Assembly: GCA_910583745.1 (NCBI GenBank)
Contig: CAJTZC010000029.1
Coordinates: 1-14,836, forward strand
Source: an uncultured Bacilli bacterium
Lineage (GTDB): Bacteria > Bacillota_I > Bacilli_A > RF39 > UBA660
Length of the DNA stretch: 14,836 bases
Reading direction: 5' to 3'
Below, one piece after another: positions 1-6,802 of this stretch. A program made the translations under genes and the position numbers. A model generated the notes under the pieces. That model worked only from the letters and a program-made list of their open reading frames with translations. It did not search any database and had not been told where the DNA came from. Position 1 is the stretch's first letter; every line of letters begins with the position of its first letter.

Positions 1-39
1 AATCTTTTTTTGTACATACTCAGGTCTCACATCTATTGT

Positions 40-77
40 AACTCAACAAAAAATTTATCTTTGAGTTTTCTTTTTTC
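40..77 (+). terminator. Rho-independent terminator of the gene upstream of the window
   Basis: AACTCAA (40-46) pairs perfectly with TTGAGTT (61-67) across a 14-base A/T-rich loop and is followed by a T-rich tail (TTTTCTTTTTTC). The loop is long, so the hairpin is only moderately stable. It probably ends a gene that lies to the left of the window. Confidence 0.55.
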
Positions 78-106
78 TAGACGTCTCGTTGTAGATTTGT
101 TAAAAT
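78..106 (+). promoter_or_regulatory. Promoter of the 641-aa unknown gene
   Basis: The -35 box TAGACG (78-83) is separated by 17 bases from the -10 box TAAAAT (101-106). A TGT just before the -10 makes it an extended -10 promoter, which would offset the weak -35. The predicted start of transcription near 113 leaves a very short leader before the ATG at 131. Confidence 0.6.
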
Positions 107-130
107 GAAATAAGAAAGAAGAAAAGAATT

Positions 131-2056
131 ATGAATTCAATCAACAATAAAAAGGTTTTACGTTTTGAACAAATCGTAGCGGGAGCAATCTTAGTTTTCG
201 AACAATTGGATTTTTTGGATATGGAACTACTCATGCAAAAAATAGAATCTGCTGGTTATCAGATTCAAATCGAATATTCGAATGAATTTTCGGAGATTGA
301 AAATTACGTATTGTGTGGAGTTGATAGGCATATCCGATTTAAAACCTCTGTCAGCAAGGCGAAAACGGCTGTTCGTCGTAATCTTATGCAAGTTGCCGGA
401 AAAGAAGTGCTGTCTTACATTGGTGGGTTAGATATCGATGCTTTTAGAGAAGAGAAAAATAGAGTGCTTGCAAAAGAAAAAATGCGAATTTTGGATTGTG
501 GAAAAGTCCTTTTAATTACTGACAATCCCAATGATGTGGACTGTTTTAAAGCATTCGGTTTTAGCGATGTGAGTTGTTTCCCCTCTATTTTAAATGCTCA
601 ACTTTATTTTGAGGGCAATCCGCAAGAATTAGAAGATTATAATCTTATTGTATTCGGTGGGGACCAAAGACTTCATCAGAGAAAGGATTTTATGTTAAAT
701 CGTAGAATTAAAACTTTGCAGGAAACAAAGAGGTCACTCGTCGTCGATTTTAGAGCTTACTATCAGAATAATCCGTCCTACTTCGTCACTGTCGAAAATT
801 ATAGAGGTTTTGAAAACCCCTTTATGTCAACAAAGACTTTAAGCGAGGCTTTAAACGGCATCGTGACTGGTGCCATCGCGAATGGAACGACGACTAATTT
901 GAAGCAGAAAGTTATAAATAAAAGACAGCTCGGCGACATTACTGCTGTGCCGTTTAGAGTTTTTCCCGAAAAAAAGTCGGACCTTACAATCCTTTTTTGT
1001 CACGATTTTGCTTTTGTCGAAAAAGCTCGGCTCATTACTAAAAATATGGGTTTGCAAGTCACTTTTAAAGATAGTGCCTCTTTTGCATTCGAGAATCTTT
1101 CACAGGATTTTGGACACTTCGATATCCTTATCGGTGACCAAAACTATCAAAATCAGTTGAGTACACTTGCAATTGAGTGTTCGACACAATGTAGATTTAT
1201 GAATTTACCTCTTGCGCTTATGGCAACGTTTGAAGACAAAGGCCATTTAAATGGTCCTAAGAATTCCATGGATAATCGTATTGTCTATGGCAACAGAATC
1301 GATGTAGATTTTGTCTATGGTGGTTCTTATATCACCAGTTCGAATTTAGAAGAAACAGTAGTAGAACATCGGGTGTTTAGCGTTCCATTCAAGACCTCTT
1401 CCGTTGTCACGCAAGAGACTCGAGAAGAACATGAGACATTGGCTCGTTTTAAAGCTTTGTTAGAAGTTTTAGTGAGACAGTACAATGCTAAAGTGATGTC
1501 TTTTGGAGAACAGAGTCTAGACGTAGGTCGTTTTAAAGATTTCTCGGAGTATAATTCTTCTTTGAAAGAAATTTTCGCAAACGAAAGAGATAGGATAGCA
1601 AAAGTATCGATAAAAACTTTAGATGAAATCGTCTCTATGGCGAAAGATTATTTGAAACTCAAATCAGAAGGTTGTCTCGATAGAAAGTTACAAGGTGTCA
1701 ACATTTATGAAACCAGTGAAGGGTGTAGAATAGAAATCGTTCAGGCGGGAATAACTTTGAGCGCTATCACCATTCCAGATAATTATGCCGATGTGGATAA
1801 TTTGAGACTGTTCAGCATACAAATTTGGACGAAAAAGAGAAATCTATCTTGTCCAAGGAATGTCGGTTTATATGGTCAAGAATTTGAAGAACTATTGGTA
1901 CCTCAGAGACCAGATGAGAGAGAAGTTGCCACAATTGAAGGTTTTCACAAAAAACTTTCTGTCAGTGTAAAACCGCTTCTCGATAGTGCGAAAGCGAAAA
2001 ATGGCCAAACTGGCAAGAAATTTAAAATGCAAAAAAAAGGTGGAACTCGAGCATAA
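131..2056 (+). CDS. Conserved-looking protein of unknown function with two Rossmann-like modules
   Basis: I do not recognise this 641-aa soluble protein. It has no signal peptide and no membrane segment. Two stretches look alike and have the beta-strand/helix/beta-strand texture of Rossmann or receiver-like folds: residues about 120-180 (KVLLITDNPNDVDCFKAFGF followed by a hydrophobic strand ending LIVFGGD) and about 283-345 (LTILFCHDFAFVEKARLI followed by a strand ending FDILIGD). Both end in a strand with Gly-Asp, which suggests an internal duplication. The segment 430-510 is helical and charged, and the last 20 residues are very rich in Lys and Gly (AKNGQTGKKFKMQKKGG), which could contact nucleic acid or the ribosome. 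The start at 131 is the first ATG after the promoter. Upstream there is only a purine-rich AAGAAAAGA rather than a GGAGG, so translation may be modest. It is followed by lysS but has a separate promoter. Function is unassigned. Confidence 0.8.
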   Translation: MNSINNKKVLRFEQIVAGAILVFEQLDFLDMELLMQKIESAGYQIQIEYSNEFSEIENYVLCGVDRHIRFKTSVSKAKTAVRRNLMQVAGKEVLSYIGGLDIDAFREEKNRVLAKEKMRILDCGKVLLITDNPNDVDCFKAFGFSDVSCFPSILNAQLYFEGNPQELEDYNLIVFGGDQRLHQRKDFMLNRRIKTLQETKRSLVVDFRAYYQNNPSYFVTVENYRGFENPFMSTKTLSEALNGIVTGAIANGTTTNLKQKVINKRQLGDITAVPFRVFPEKKSDLTILFCHDFAFVEKARLITKNMGLQVTFKDSASFAFENLSQDFGHFDILIGDQNYQNQLSTLAIECSTQCRFMNLPLALMATFEDKGHLNGPKNSMDNRIVYGNRIDVDFVYGGSYITSSNLEETVVEHRVFSVPFKTSSVVTQETREEHETLARFKALLEVLVRQYNAKVMSFGEQSLDVGRFKDFSEYNSSLKEIFANERDRIAKVSIKTLDEIVSMAKDYLKLKSEGCLDRKLQGVNIYETSEGCRIEIVQAGITLSAITIPDNYADVDNLRLFSIQIWTKKRNLSCPRNVGLYGQEFEELLVPQRPDEREVATIEGFHKKLSVSVKPLLDSAKAKNGQTGKKFKMQKKGGTRA

Positions 2057-2086
2057 GTTGCGCCTTTTTATTCTGTCTATTAGCCG

Positions 2087-2115
2087 TTGCAATTTTTAAT
2101 TAAGTGCTTTATAAT
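2087..2115 (+). promoter_or_regulatory. Promoter of the lysS-tmk-orf113 operon
   Basis: TTGCAA (2087-2092), a 17-base spacer and a consensus TATAAT (2110-2115). It lies 26 bases upstream of the lysS start codon, so the leader is short and no T-box or other long leader fits. Confidence 0.8.
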
Positions 2116-2141
2116 TAAGTCTAACGAAGGAAGTGAATTAT

Positions 2142-3626
2142 ATGGAAAGAACATTTACAGAACAAGAGTTAGTGAGAAGAGATAAATTAAATAAATTGAA
2201 GGACTTGGGCATCGATCCTTTCGGTCAACAATATGATGTTACGGATTTTTCTCTTCAAATAAAGGAAAGATGTGCAGGAAAAACGCACGAGGAACTCGAA
2301 AAGGAAAATATCACAGTCAGTGTAGCGGGAAGAATCATGTTCATCCGCAAAATGGGTAAAGCGAGTTTCTTTTCATTAAAAGATAAGCTTGGAAACATTC
2401 AAGTCTATGTCTCTATCAACGATATCGGTGAAGAGATGTATACGCTTTTTAAGACAGCGGATATTGGAGATATCGTCGGTGTCAGAGGAACCGTCATGGT
2501 CACGCAAACGGGAGAAGTTACTATAAAATGTCTAGAGTATACGCATCTCGTCAAGGGACTGAAACCACTTCCTGAAAAATTCCACGGACTTTCTGATGTC
2601 GAGGAAAGATTTAGAAGAAGATACGTCGATTTGATTATGAATGACGAGGCGAGAAAGGTTGCTTTTGCGCGTCCAAAAATAATACGTTCTATACAGCATT
2701 ATCTCGACGACTTAGGCTATGTCGAAGTCGAGACACCTATTTTGGGCAGTATCTTAGGTGGAGCTGCGGCAAGACCTTTCATTACGCATCACAATGCACA
2801 GGATATCGATATGTATTTGAGAATTGCGACGGAGCTCAATTTAAAAAGACTTTTAGTCGGAGGGATGGACGCAGTGTATGAGATTGGAAGAATCTTTAGG
2901 AACGAAGGCATGGATAGAAAACACAATCCAGAGTTTACTACGATAGAATTATATAAGGCTTTTTCTGATTTAGAAGGTATGATGGATATCACTGAGGGAA
3001 TAGTCAGTAAGTGTGCGATGGATTTGAATGGAACGTATGAGGTCGACTTTTTAGGACAACATATCAGTTTGGCACCAGGGTTCAAGAGAATTCATATGGT
3101 CGATGCGATTAAGGAGAAGACAGGAATCGATTTCTTCCAAGTTACGTCTTTCGAAGACGCGAAAAAATTAGCAGAAGAAAAGCATATTCAGGTCGAAGAG
3201 CATTTCGGCTACGGCCACATCGTCAATGCTTTCTTTGAAGAATTTGTCGAGGACACAATCGTTGAACCGACGTTTGTATTTGGTCACCCGATTGAAATCA
3301 GTCCTCTTGCAAAGAAGGACCCTAAAGACCCTAGATTTACTCAAAGGTTTGAATTGTTTATCATAGGTTGTGAGTATGCGAATGCGTTTACAGAATTGAA
3401 TGATCCGATTGACCAATATGAGAGATTTGAGAATCAGCTCAAAGAAAAGAGCCTCGGAAACGAGGAAGCAAATGATATGGACATGGATTTCGTAGAGGCG
3501 TTGGAATATGGTATGCCGCCTGCAGGTGGAATGGGTATGGGTATAGACAGATTGGTTATGCTTTTAACTGGAAGCGAGACCATTCGAGAAGTCATTCTGT
3601 TCCCACTTATGAAACCGAATAATTAA
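2142..3626 (+). CDS. lysS: Lysine--tRNA ligase (class II lysyl-tRNA synthetase)
   Basis: Charges tRNA-Lys with lysine in the cytoplasm using ATP. The 494-aa length is normal for the bacterial class II enzyme. Residues about 59-137 form the N-terminal OB-fold that reads the anticodon. The class II core follows: motif 1 around 180-212 including GGAAARPF and THHN, motif 2 with the FRNE signature (252-255) in IGRIFRNEGMDRKHNPEFTT, and motif 3 GMGMGIDRL (463-471) with the ATP-binding arginine. The start was set at the ATG at 2142 because AAGGAAG (2127-2133) lies at proper distance. The in-frame GTG at 2133 overlaps that ribosome binding site and cannot be used. It is the first gene of an operon with tmk, 25 bases downstream. 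All catalytic signatures appear intact. Identification is firm. Confidence 0.97.
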   Translation: MERTFTEQELVRRDKLNKLKDLGIDPFGQQYDVTDFSLQIKERCAGKTHEELEKENITVSVAGRIMFIRKMGKASFFSLKDKLGNIQVYVSINDIGEEMYTLFKTADIGDIVGVRGTVMVTQTGEVTIKCLEYTHLVKGLKPLPEKFHGLSDVEERFRRRYVDLIMNDEARKVAFARPKIIRSIQHYLDDLGYVEVETPILGSILGGAAARPFITHHNAQDIDMYLRIATELNLKRLLVGGMDAVYEIGRIFRNEGMDRKHNPEFTTIELYKAFSDLEGMMDITEGIVSKCAMDLNGTYEVDFLGQHISLAPGFKRIHMVDAIKEKTGIDFFQVTSFEDAKKLAEEKHIQVEEHFGYGHIVNAFFEEFVEDTIVEPTFVFGHPIEISPLAKKDPKDPRFTQRFELFIIGCEYANAFTELNDPIDQYERFENQLKEKSLGNEEANDMDMDFVEALEYGMPPAGGMGMGIDRLVMLLTGSETIREVILFPLMKPNN

Positions 3627-3651
3627 TAATTTATTGTAAGAGGTTTTGGAC

Positions 3652-4323
3652 ATGGAAGTAAAAAAAGGACAACTCATCGTATTCGAGGGAGCAGATGGAG
3701 CTGGGAAGACAACTCAATGCCATTTGCTGAGTAAGCATTTAATTGCTTCTGGGAAAACAGTTTTTCAACATCATTTTCCTAGTTATGGTACTTATCATGG
3801 AGCCATAGTAGAGCATTTTCTTGCGGGTGATTTTGGGGATGCTTCCAATAATTCACCGTACTTTGTGAATTCACTCTATGCTGTAGATAGGGCTATTGCT
3901 TGGAGAAAAATCTTGAAGGAGCATTTTGAAAATGGAGAAACAATTTTGCTCGACAGATATACGACATCAAGTTTATTATATCAATCTGCCCAGTTTGACG
4001 ATTTAGAAGAGAAAAAACGTTTTATTCAATATGTACTCGATTTCGAATATGGGAAATTAGGAATTAAAGAACCGGATAGGACGATATTTTTGCAGTTACC
4101 ATGGGAATTGACATTAAGACTTATCATTGAGCGTGCAAAAAAAACCGGTGTGGAAAGAGACGTTTTTGAACGAGATGTAGAATACTTGAAAAGGATTAAT
4201 GACCATAAGAAATTTGTGGCTGAATATCTCTCTTGGGATATCATCGAATGTTCTCAGGGTGGAGAAATGTTGCCAGTGGAAGAAATTCATGGAAAAGTGT
4301 TGAAAATGATACAAAAAAAATAA
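3652..4323 (+). CDS. tmk: Thymidylate kinase (dTMP kinase)
   Basis: Phosphorylates dTMP to dTDP with ATP, an essential step of dTTP synthesis. The 223-aa protein has the P-loop GADGAGKT (13-20), the substrate-binding DRY motif (101-103, LLDRYTTSSLLYQ) and a LID-like segment with several arginines and lysines (about 160-175, ERAKKTGVERDVFERD). The P-loop lacks an arginine and the LID has basic residues, as in type II bacterial enzymes. DRY in place of the DRF/DRH seen in E. coli and Bacillus places it in a divergent Firmicutes subgroup of the TMPK-like family, so another deoxynucleotide substrate is possible but less likely. AAGAGG (3638-3643) sets the start at the ATG at 3652, not at the in-frame TTG at 3646. 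It is the second gene of the lysS operon. Confidence 0.88.
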   Translation: MEVKKGQLIVFEGADGAGKTTQCHLLSKHLIASGKTVFQHHFPSYGTYHGAIVEHFLAGDFGDASNNSPYFVNSLYAVDRAIAWRKILKEHFENGETILLDRYTTSSLLYQSAQFDDLEEKKRFIQYVLDFEYGKLGIKEPDRTIFLQLPWELTLRLIIERAKKTGVERDVFERDVEYLKRINDHKKFVAEYLSWDIIECSQGGEMLPVEEIHGKVLKMIQKK

Positions 4324-4347
4324 TTAAAATAAAAAGAGGTAGAATAT

Positions 4348-4689
4348 ATGAGAAAAATAACTATAATTTGGACGATTACTTTGGTTTGTATAATTACAGG
4401 TCTTACTTTGTTAGGTTTTAAAATGAAACAAGATAATAAGGGCAATTGGATGGAAGATTCCCTCGTAGAACAAGGCAAGAAGTATCTCGGTCTCTATCCG
4501 GGACTATATCCTAAGAAAGGCGATACTTTGAAGTTGACCGCCGATGAGTTAAATGAAGAAGGGTATAAAATTACCATGGAAGACGATTGTACTGGATATT
4601 TGGTCGTTACGAATGGTCAAGCCGGTTATGAATATAAGCCCTATGTGAGCTGTACAGATTATAAAACAGACGGTTATTTAGAGGAATAG
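4348..4689 (+). CDS. Small membrane-anchored extracytoplasmic protein
   Basis: A 113-aa protein with a hydrophobic N-terminal segment (about residues 4-24, preceded by MRK), consistent with an uncleaved signal anchor, and a short polar outer domain. The outer domain reads like the C-terminal half of small pseudopilin-like proteins of gut Firmicutes: a helix with repeated Tyr/Leu (KKYLGLYPGLYP), then KLTADELNEEGY, then C81-TGYLVV and C102 near the end with KTDGY. Two cysteines about 20 residues apart outside the cell could form a disulfide. The family resemblance is from memory and weak. AGAGG about ten bases before the ATG supports the start. The 24-base gap after tmk and the terminator overlapping its stop codon place it last in the lysS-tmk operon. 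Function is unknown. Confidence 0.75.
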   Translation: MRKITIIWTITLVCIITGLTLLGFKMKQDNKGNWMEDSLVEQGKKYLGLYPGLYPKKGDTLKLTADELNEEGYKITMEDDCTGYLVVTNGQAGYEYKPYVSCTDYKTDGYLEE

Positions 4690-4713
4690 TTGCTCATAAT
4701 AGCAACTTTTTCT
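4688..4713 (+). terminator. Terminator of the lysS-tmk-orf113 operon
   Basis: Stem AGTTGCT (4688-4694) / AGCAACT (4701-4707) with a six-base loop CATAAT and a T-rich tail. The stem begins within the stop codon of the 113-aa gene. Confidence 0.85.
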
Positions 4714-4715
4714 AT

Positions 4716-4749
4716 TGAACAATTCTATGCAATTTGTGAGAATTGTTCA
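4716..4749 (+). repeat. Perfect 10-bp inverted repeat between terminator and gene remnant
   Basis: TGAACAATTC (4716-4725) and GAATTGTTCA (4740-4749) are exact reverse complements separated by 14 bases. No T-run follows, so it is not a second terminator. It could be an operator for a dimeric regulator of the now-degenerate gene downstream, or an end of an old insertion. Confidence 0.65.
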
Positions 4750-4773
4750 GCATACTTTCGGCGAAGTGTCGAT

Positions 4774-4923
4774 ATGGTAACGAGAGAGGTTTATTTAAAT
4801 AAAATTCGGGGGTTTTATGACTCTGATTCTATAAAAATCATTATCTCTAATGATGAAATAGATTACTCGACAAGTGTAGTGCGATATATTCAATTAAAAG
4901 ATTTCTTGGTCAGGATTCTTTAG
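4774..4923 (+). pseudogene. Internally deleted remnant of an AAA (DUF4143-type) ATPase
   Basis: From the ATG at 4774 the 49-aa reading frame starts MVTREVYLNKIRGFYDSDSI, which matches the usual beginning of DUF4143-type ATPases (a YL-KI---D---IKVITGIRR-GKS pattern). The P-loop that should follow directly is absent. After KII the frame passes to NDEIDYSTSVVRYIQLKDFL, which resembles the extreme C-terminus of the same family (a ...GI-HI-IIDFLL ending). The simplest reading is an in-frame internal deletion removing roughly 350 codons, leaving both ends. Both matches come from memory of the family and were not searched. The Shine-Dalgarno is poor and the remnant lacks all catalytic residues, so any product would be inactive as an ATPase. 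The alternative is an unrelated small ORF. Confidence 0.5.
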
Positions 4924-4932
4924 AAGTTTACT

Positions 4933-4961
4933 TTGACTTGGATAATAGAAAGTGATAACAT
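4933..4961 (+). promoter_or_regulatory. Promoter of the 4989-6177 gene unit
   Basis: TTGACT (4933-4938), a 17-base spacer and TAACAT (4956-4961) preceded by TGA, an extended -10. It lies just after the ATPase remnant and about 28 bases before the next start codon. Confidence 0.75.
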
Positions 4962-4988
4962 ACTTTCAACGAAAGGAAGGAACACGAT

Positions 4989-5474
4989 ATGAAAAATCAG
5001 AACGAATTGATTCGTACTATAAAAGATAATCTGTCCATTGAGACAAGTAACCCAATTGGTCAAGCCTATAAAGCGAATGATTTGCTGGCTGTGTTTTCAA
5101 CAGATTATACTTTTGTCATCGCCTATACGGAGGTGGAAGAACCGAGGTATTCTTCGTGGAAATTTAATCTGCGAGGCGTATATGGTAACTCAATAATCGA
5201 CACAGCTAAGGATTCTATTCATCCCGATTATATGAAACGTTCTCTGCGTTGGTATCAAGGGTTTACTACTTCGTATGTAACACTCAAAACTTATTTAGCC
5301 GTGGATGTTTCTGAGTTAGTTCCATCTCATTTTTTGCATAGAGGAATGATATATGATTGCGATTTATTGAAGTTACATCACGAAGTTATGCATCTGTTAT
5401 CTATGCAGCCTGAAATGATAGATTTTATTGGTGCTTCTATTATAGGGATAAAGAAAACAGCGTTTGTTCACTAG
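4989..5474 (+). CDS. Protein of unknown function, first half of a probable split or duplicated gene
   Basis: A 161-aa reading frame with a strong ribosome binding site (GAAAGGAAGG ending at 4980) and its own promoter, so its start is well supported. I do not recognise the family and see no signal peptide or membrane segment. Its C-terminal part (residues about 107-147) aligns with residues about 124-166 of the next frame: both show S-[EK]-[LV]-[VI]-P, then L--G, D-LK, then LL and PE at matching spacing. It ends at a TAG inside a region where the other frame is already open. Deleting one base in the A-rich run at 5451-5457 would join the two frames. It may therefore be the N-terminal half of a frameshifted protein of about 395 aa, or a separate paralogue. 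Confidence 0.65.
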   Translation: MKNQNELIRTIKDNLSIETSNPIGQAYKANDLLAVFSTDYTFVIAYTEVEEPRYSSWKFNLRGVYGNSIIDTAKDSIHPDYMKRSLRWYQGFTTSYVTLKTYLAVDVSELVPSHFLHRGMIYDCDLLKLHHEVMHLLSMQPEMIDFIGASIIGIKKTAFVH

Positions 5475-6177
5475 TATTTATGACACGATAGGTCACTTAC
5501 CAGCTATACCGAGATGGCCTCAGATTCCCGGTGGTATTTTGGGTTTTACTTCTATGAAAAGTTATTCTCCAAAGGAAAATGAACTAGAGGTCAGTTCGGT
5601 TTTAGGTCTATTTCATCAAAATGGGCAGTTTGAGTTCGTCACGACCGAATATGGGCATAAGACGAATTATAATGCTCCTCTACAATATAGAGAGCAGAGT
5701 TTTTGGTATCTTTGCAATGCATTTAATCAGAGGATTATTGCACGAGATGAGGTCGAAAACGTTCCAAAGCCTACATGTTTTCCTCTATGGTGTGAAGAGA
5801 AAATTTATCAACATCTCGGCATGACTATCGCGGCCTCAAAAGTTATTCCGCCTCAAATTCTACGATGTGGTGACTTTATAAGTGTCGATAACTTAAAGCG
5901 AATAGAGAATTCCATCAATTGTTTGTTAGAAGATAGACCAGAATTATTGGAACCATATTTTCCAAAATCTGTTCGACACAATCTTTTCGATGTTTTAAGA
6001 AAGAACAGTGTTGTATCAGGCTCTCAAATGGATTCCTATTCTAAAGAAATCGCATTTTACCAACAAATGCTCAAAGAAGCAGAAGCATTACATGAGGGAG
6101 ATTCTATCCGTTACTGGAACGATAGAATAAAAGAAGCCCAAAAAAGAAAGGGATTTGCTATTACTCCTCTGAAGTAG
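5464..6177 (+). CDS. Protein of unknown function, second half of a probable split or duplicated gene
   Basis: An open frame of up to 237 aa overlapping the previous one by 11 bases, in the +1 frame. The only upstream start is a TTG at 5464 with no well-placed Shine-Dalgarno. The first internal ATG is at 5554, also with a poor site. This lack of an initiation signal favours readthrough from the preceding gene by frameshift, or a disrupted single gene. Residues 122-166 carry the domain shared with the preceding frame (KVIPPQIL--GDFISVDNLK, then LLEDRPELLEPYF). The C-terminal 50 residues are helical and charged (KEIAFYQQMLKEAEALHEGD), possibly a coiled coil. A terminator follows directly. No function can be assigned. 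Confidence 0.6.
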   Translation: MFTSIYDTIGHLPAIPRWPQIPGGILGFTSMKSYSPKENELEVSSVLGLFHQNGQFEFVTTEYGHKTNYNAPLQYREQSFWYLCNAFNQRIIARDEVENVPKPTCFPLWCEEKIYQHLGMTIAASKVIPPQILRCGDFISVDNLKRIENSINCLLEDRPELLEPYFPKSVRHNLFDVLRKNSVVSGSQMDSYSKEIAFYQQMLKEAEALHEGDSIRYWNDRIKEAQKRKGFAITPLK

Positions 6178-6179
6178 TT

Positions 6180-6211
6180 GTGTTTAAAGTTCAGTTTAAA
6201 CACATTTTTCT
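6180..6211 (+). terminator. Terminator of the 4989-6177 unit
   Basis: Perfect 9-bp stem GTGTTTAAA (6180-6188) / TTTAAACAC (6195-6203) with a six-base loop, followed by ATTTTTCT. It separates the unknown gene unit from the str operon. Confidence 0.88.
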
Positions 6212-6240
6212 ATTTATTATTCGAAATCGTCGATTTTTGA

Positions 6241-6269
6241 TTGACGAAGTTTATCGAGTGTGATATATT
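6241..6269 (+). promoter_or_regulatory. Promoter of the str operon (rpsL-rpsG-fusA)
   Basis: TTGACG (6241-6246), a 17-base spacer and TATATT (6264-6269) with a preceding TGA, an extended -10. It is near consensus, as expected for a growth-rate-driven ribosomal operon. It leaves a leader of about 90 bases before rpsL. Confidence 0.85.
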
Positions 6270-6281
6270 ATTTGTGCATTC

Positions 6282-6316
6282 AAATTTGGGTTCTATCTCC
6301 GATAGGACCTAGATTT
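6282..6316 (+). promoter_or_regulatory. Long hairpin in the str operon leader
   Basis: Bases 6282-6297 and 6301-6316 can form a continuous 16-bp stem, including three G-U pairs, closed by the triloop TCC. The core is GGTTCTATC / GATAGGACC. No T-tract follows, so it is not a simple terminator. It begins about 13 bases after the predicted transcription start. A smaller hairpin with ACAC (6331-6334) / GTGT (6341-6344) follows before the rpsL ribosome binding site. It may be a protein-binding control element or an mRNA-stabilising 5' structure. Confidence 0.6.
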
Positions 6317-6364
6317 ATGAGAATTTTGATACACCAGGAAGTGTGTACGTAGAAAGGGAAATTT

Positions 6365-6778
6365 ATGGCTACAATTAACCAAATCGTAAGAAAAGGAAGA
6401 GGTAAAAAAGTTAGAAAAGGTAAAAGTCCTGCTTTGAACGTCGGATTGAACAGTTTGAAGAGAAAGGCTACTGATACTAACCATCCTCAAATGAGAGGTG
6501 TTTGTACACGTGTAGGAACAAAGACACCTAAAAAGCCGAACTCAGCTTTGAGAAAATATGCTCGTGTAAGACTTTCAAACGGACGTGAAGTCGATACTTA
6601 CATTCCAGGAGAAGGACACAATCTACAAGAACACAGCGTCGTATTAGTTCGTGGCGGACGTGTTAAAGACCTCATCGGTGTACGTTATCACATCGTACGT
6701 GGAGCTCTTGATACTCAAGGAGTTAACGAACGTAAACAAGGACGTAGTAAATACGGTACTAAAAGACCAAAGAAGTAA
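6365..6778 (+). CDS. rpsL: 30S ribosomal protein S12
   Basis: S12 sits at the interface of the 30S decoding centre and controls accuracy and streptomycin response. The 137-aa length and the insertion near residues 20-43 are the usual Gram-positive form. The loop TPKKPNSALRK (54-64) is intact, with Lys56 equal to E. coli Lys42, so the classical resistance site is wild type. In the second loop GGRVKDLIGVRYH (97-109), Lys101 and Asp102 are present, but Ile104 replaces the normal proline (E. coli Pro90). Asp102 is the residue methylthiolated by RimO in E. coli. The ATG at 6365 follows AAAGGGAAATTT. It is the first gene of the str operon, with rpsG 24 bases downstream. The Ile codon is ATC, two base changes from any proline codon, which argues against a single sequencing error. 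Confidence 0.98.
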   Translation: MATINQIVRKGRGKKVRKGKSPALNVGLNSLKRKATDTNHPQMRGVCTRVGTKTPKKPNSALRKYARVRLSNGREVDTYIPGEGHNLQEHSVVLVRGGRVKDLIGVRYHIVRGALDTQGVNERKQGRSKYGTKRPKK

Positions 6779-6802
6779 AATAAAATATAAAGGAGGAAAA
6801 TT

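Noticed and set aside
5449..5474. Programmed ribosomal frameshift site
   Set aside because: No classic slippery heptamer with a downstream structure or a stop-coupled signal is evident; a simple indel in the A-rich run explains the two frames equally well, so recoding is left only as a possibility.
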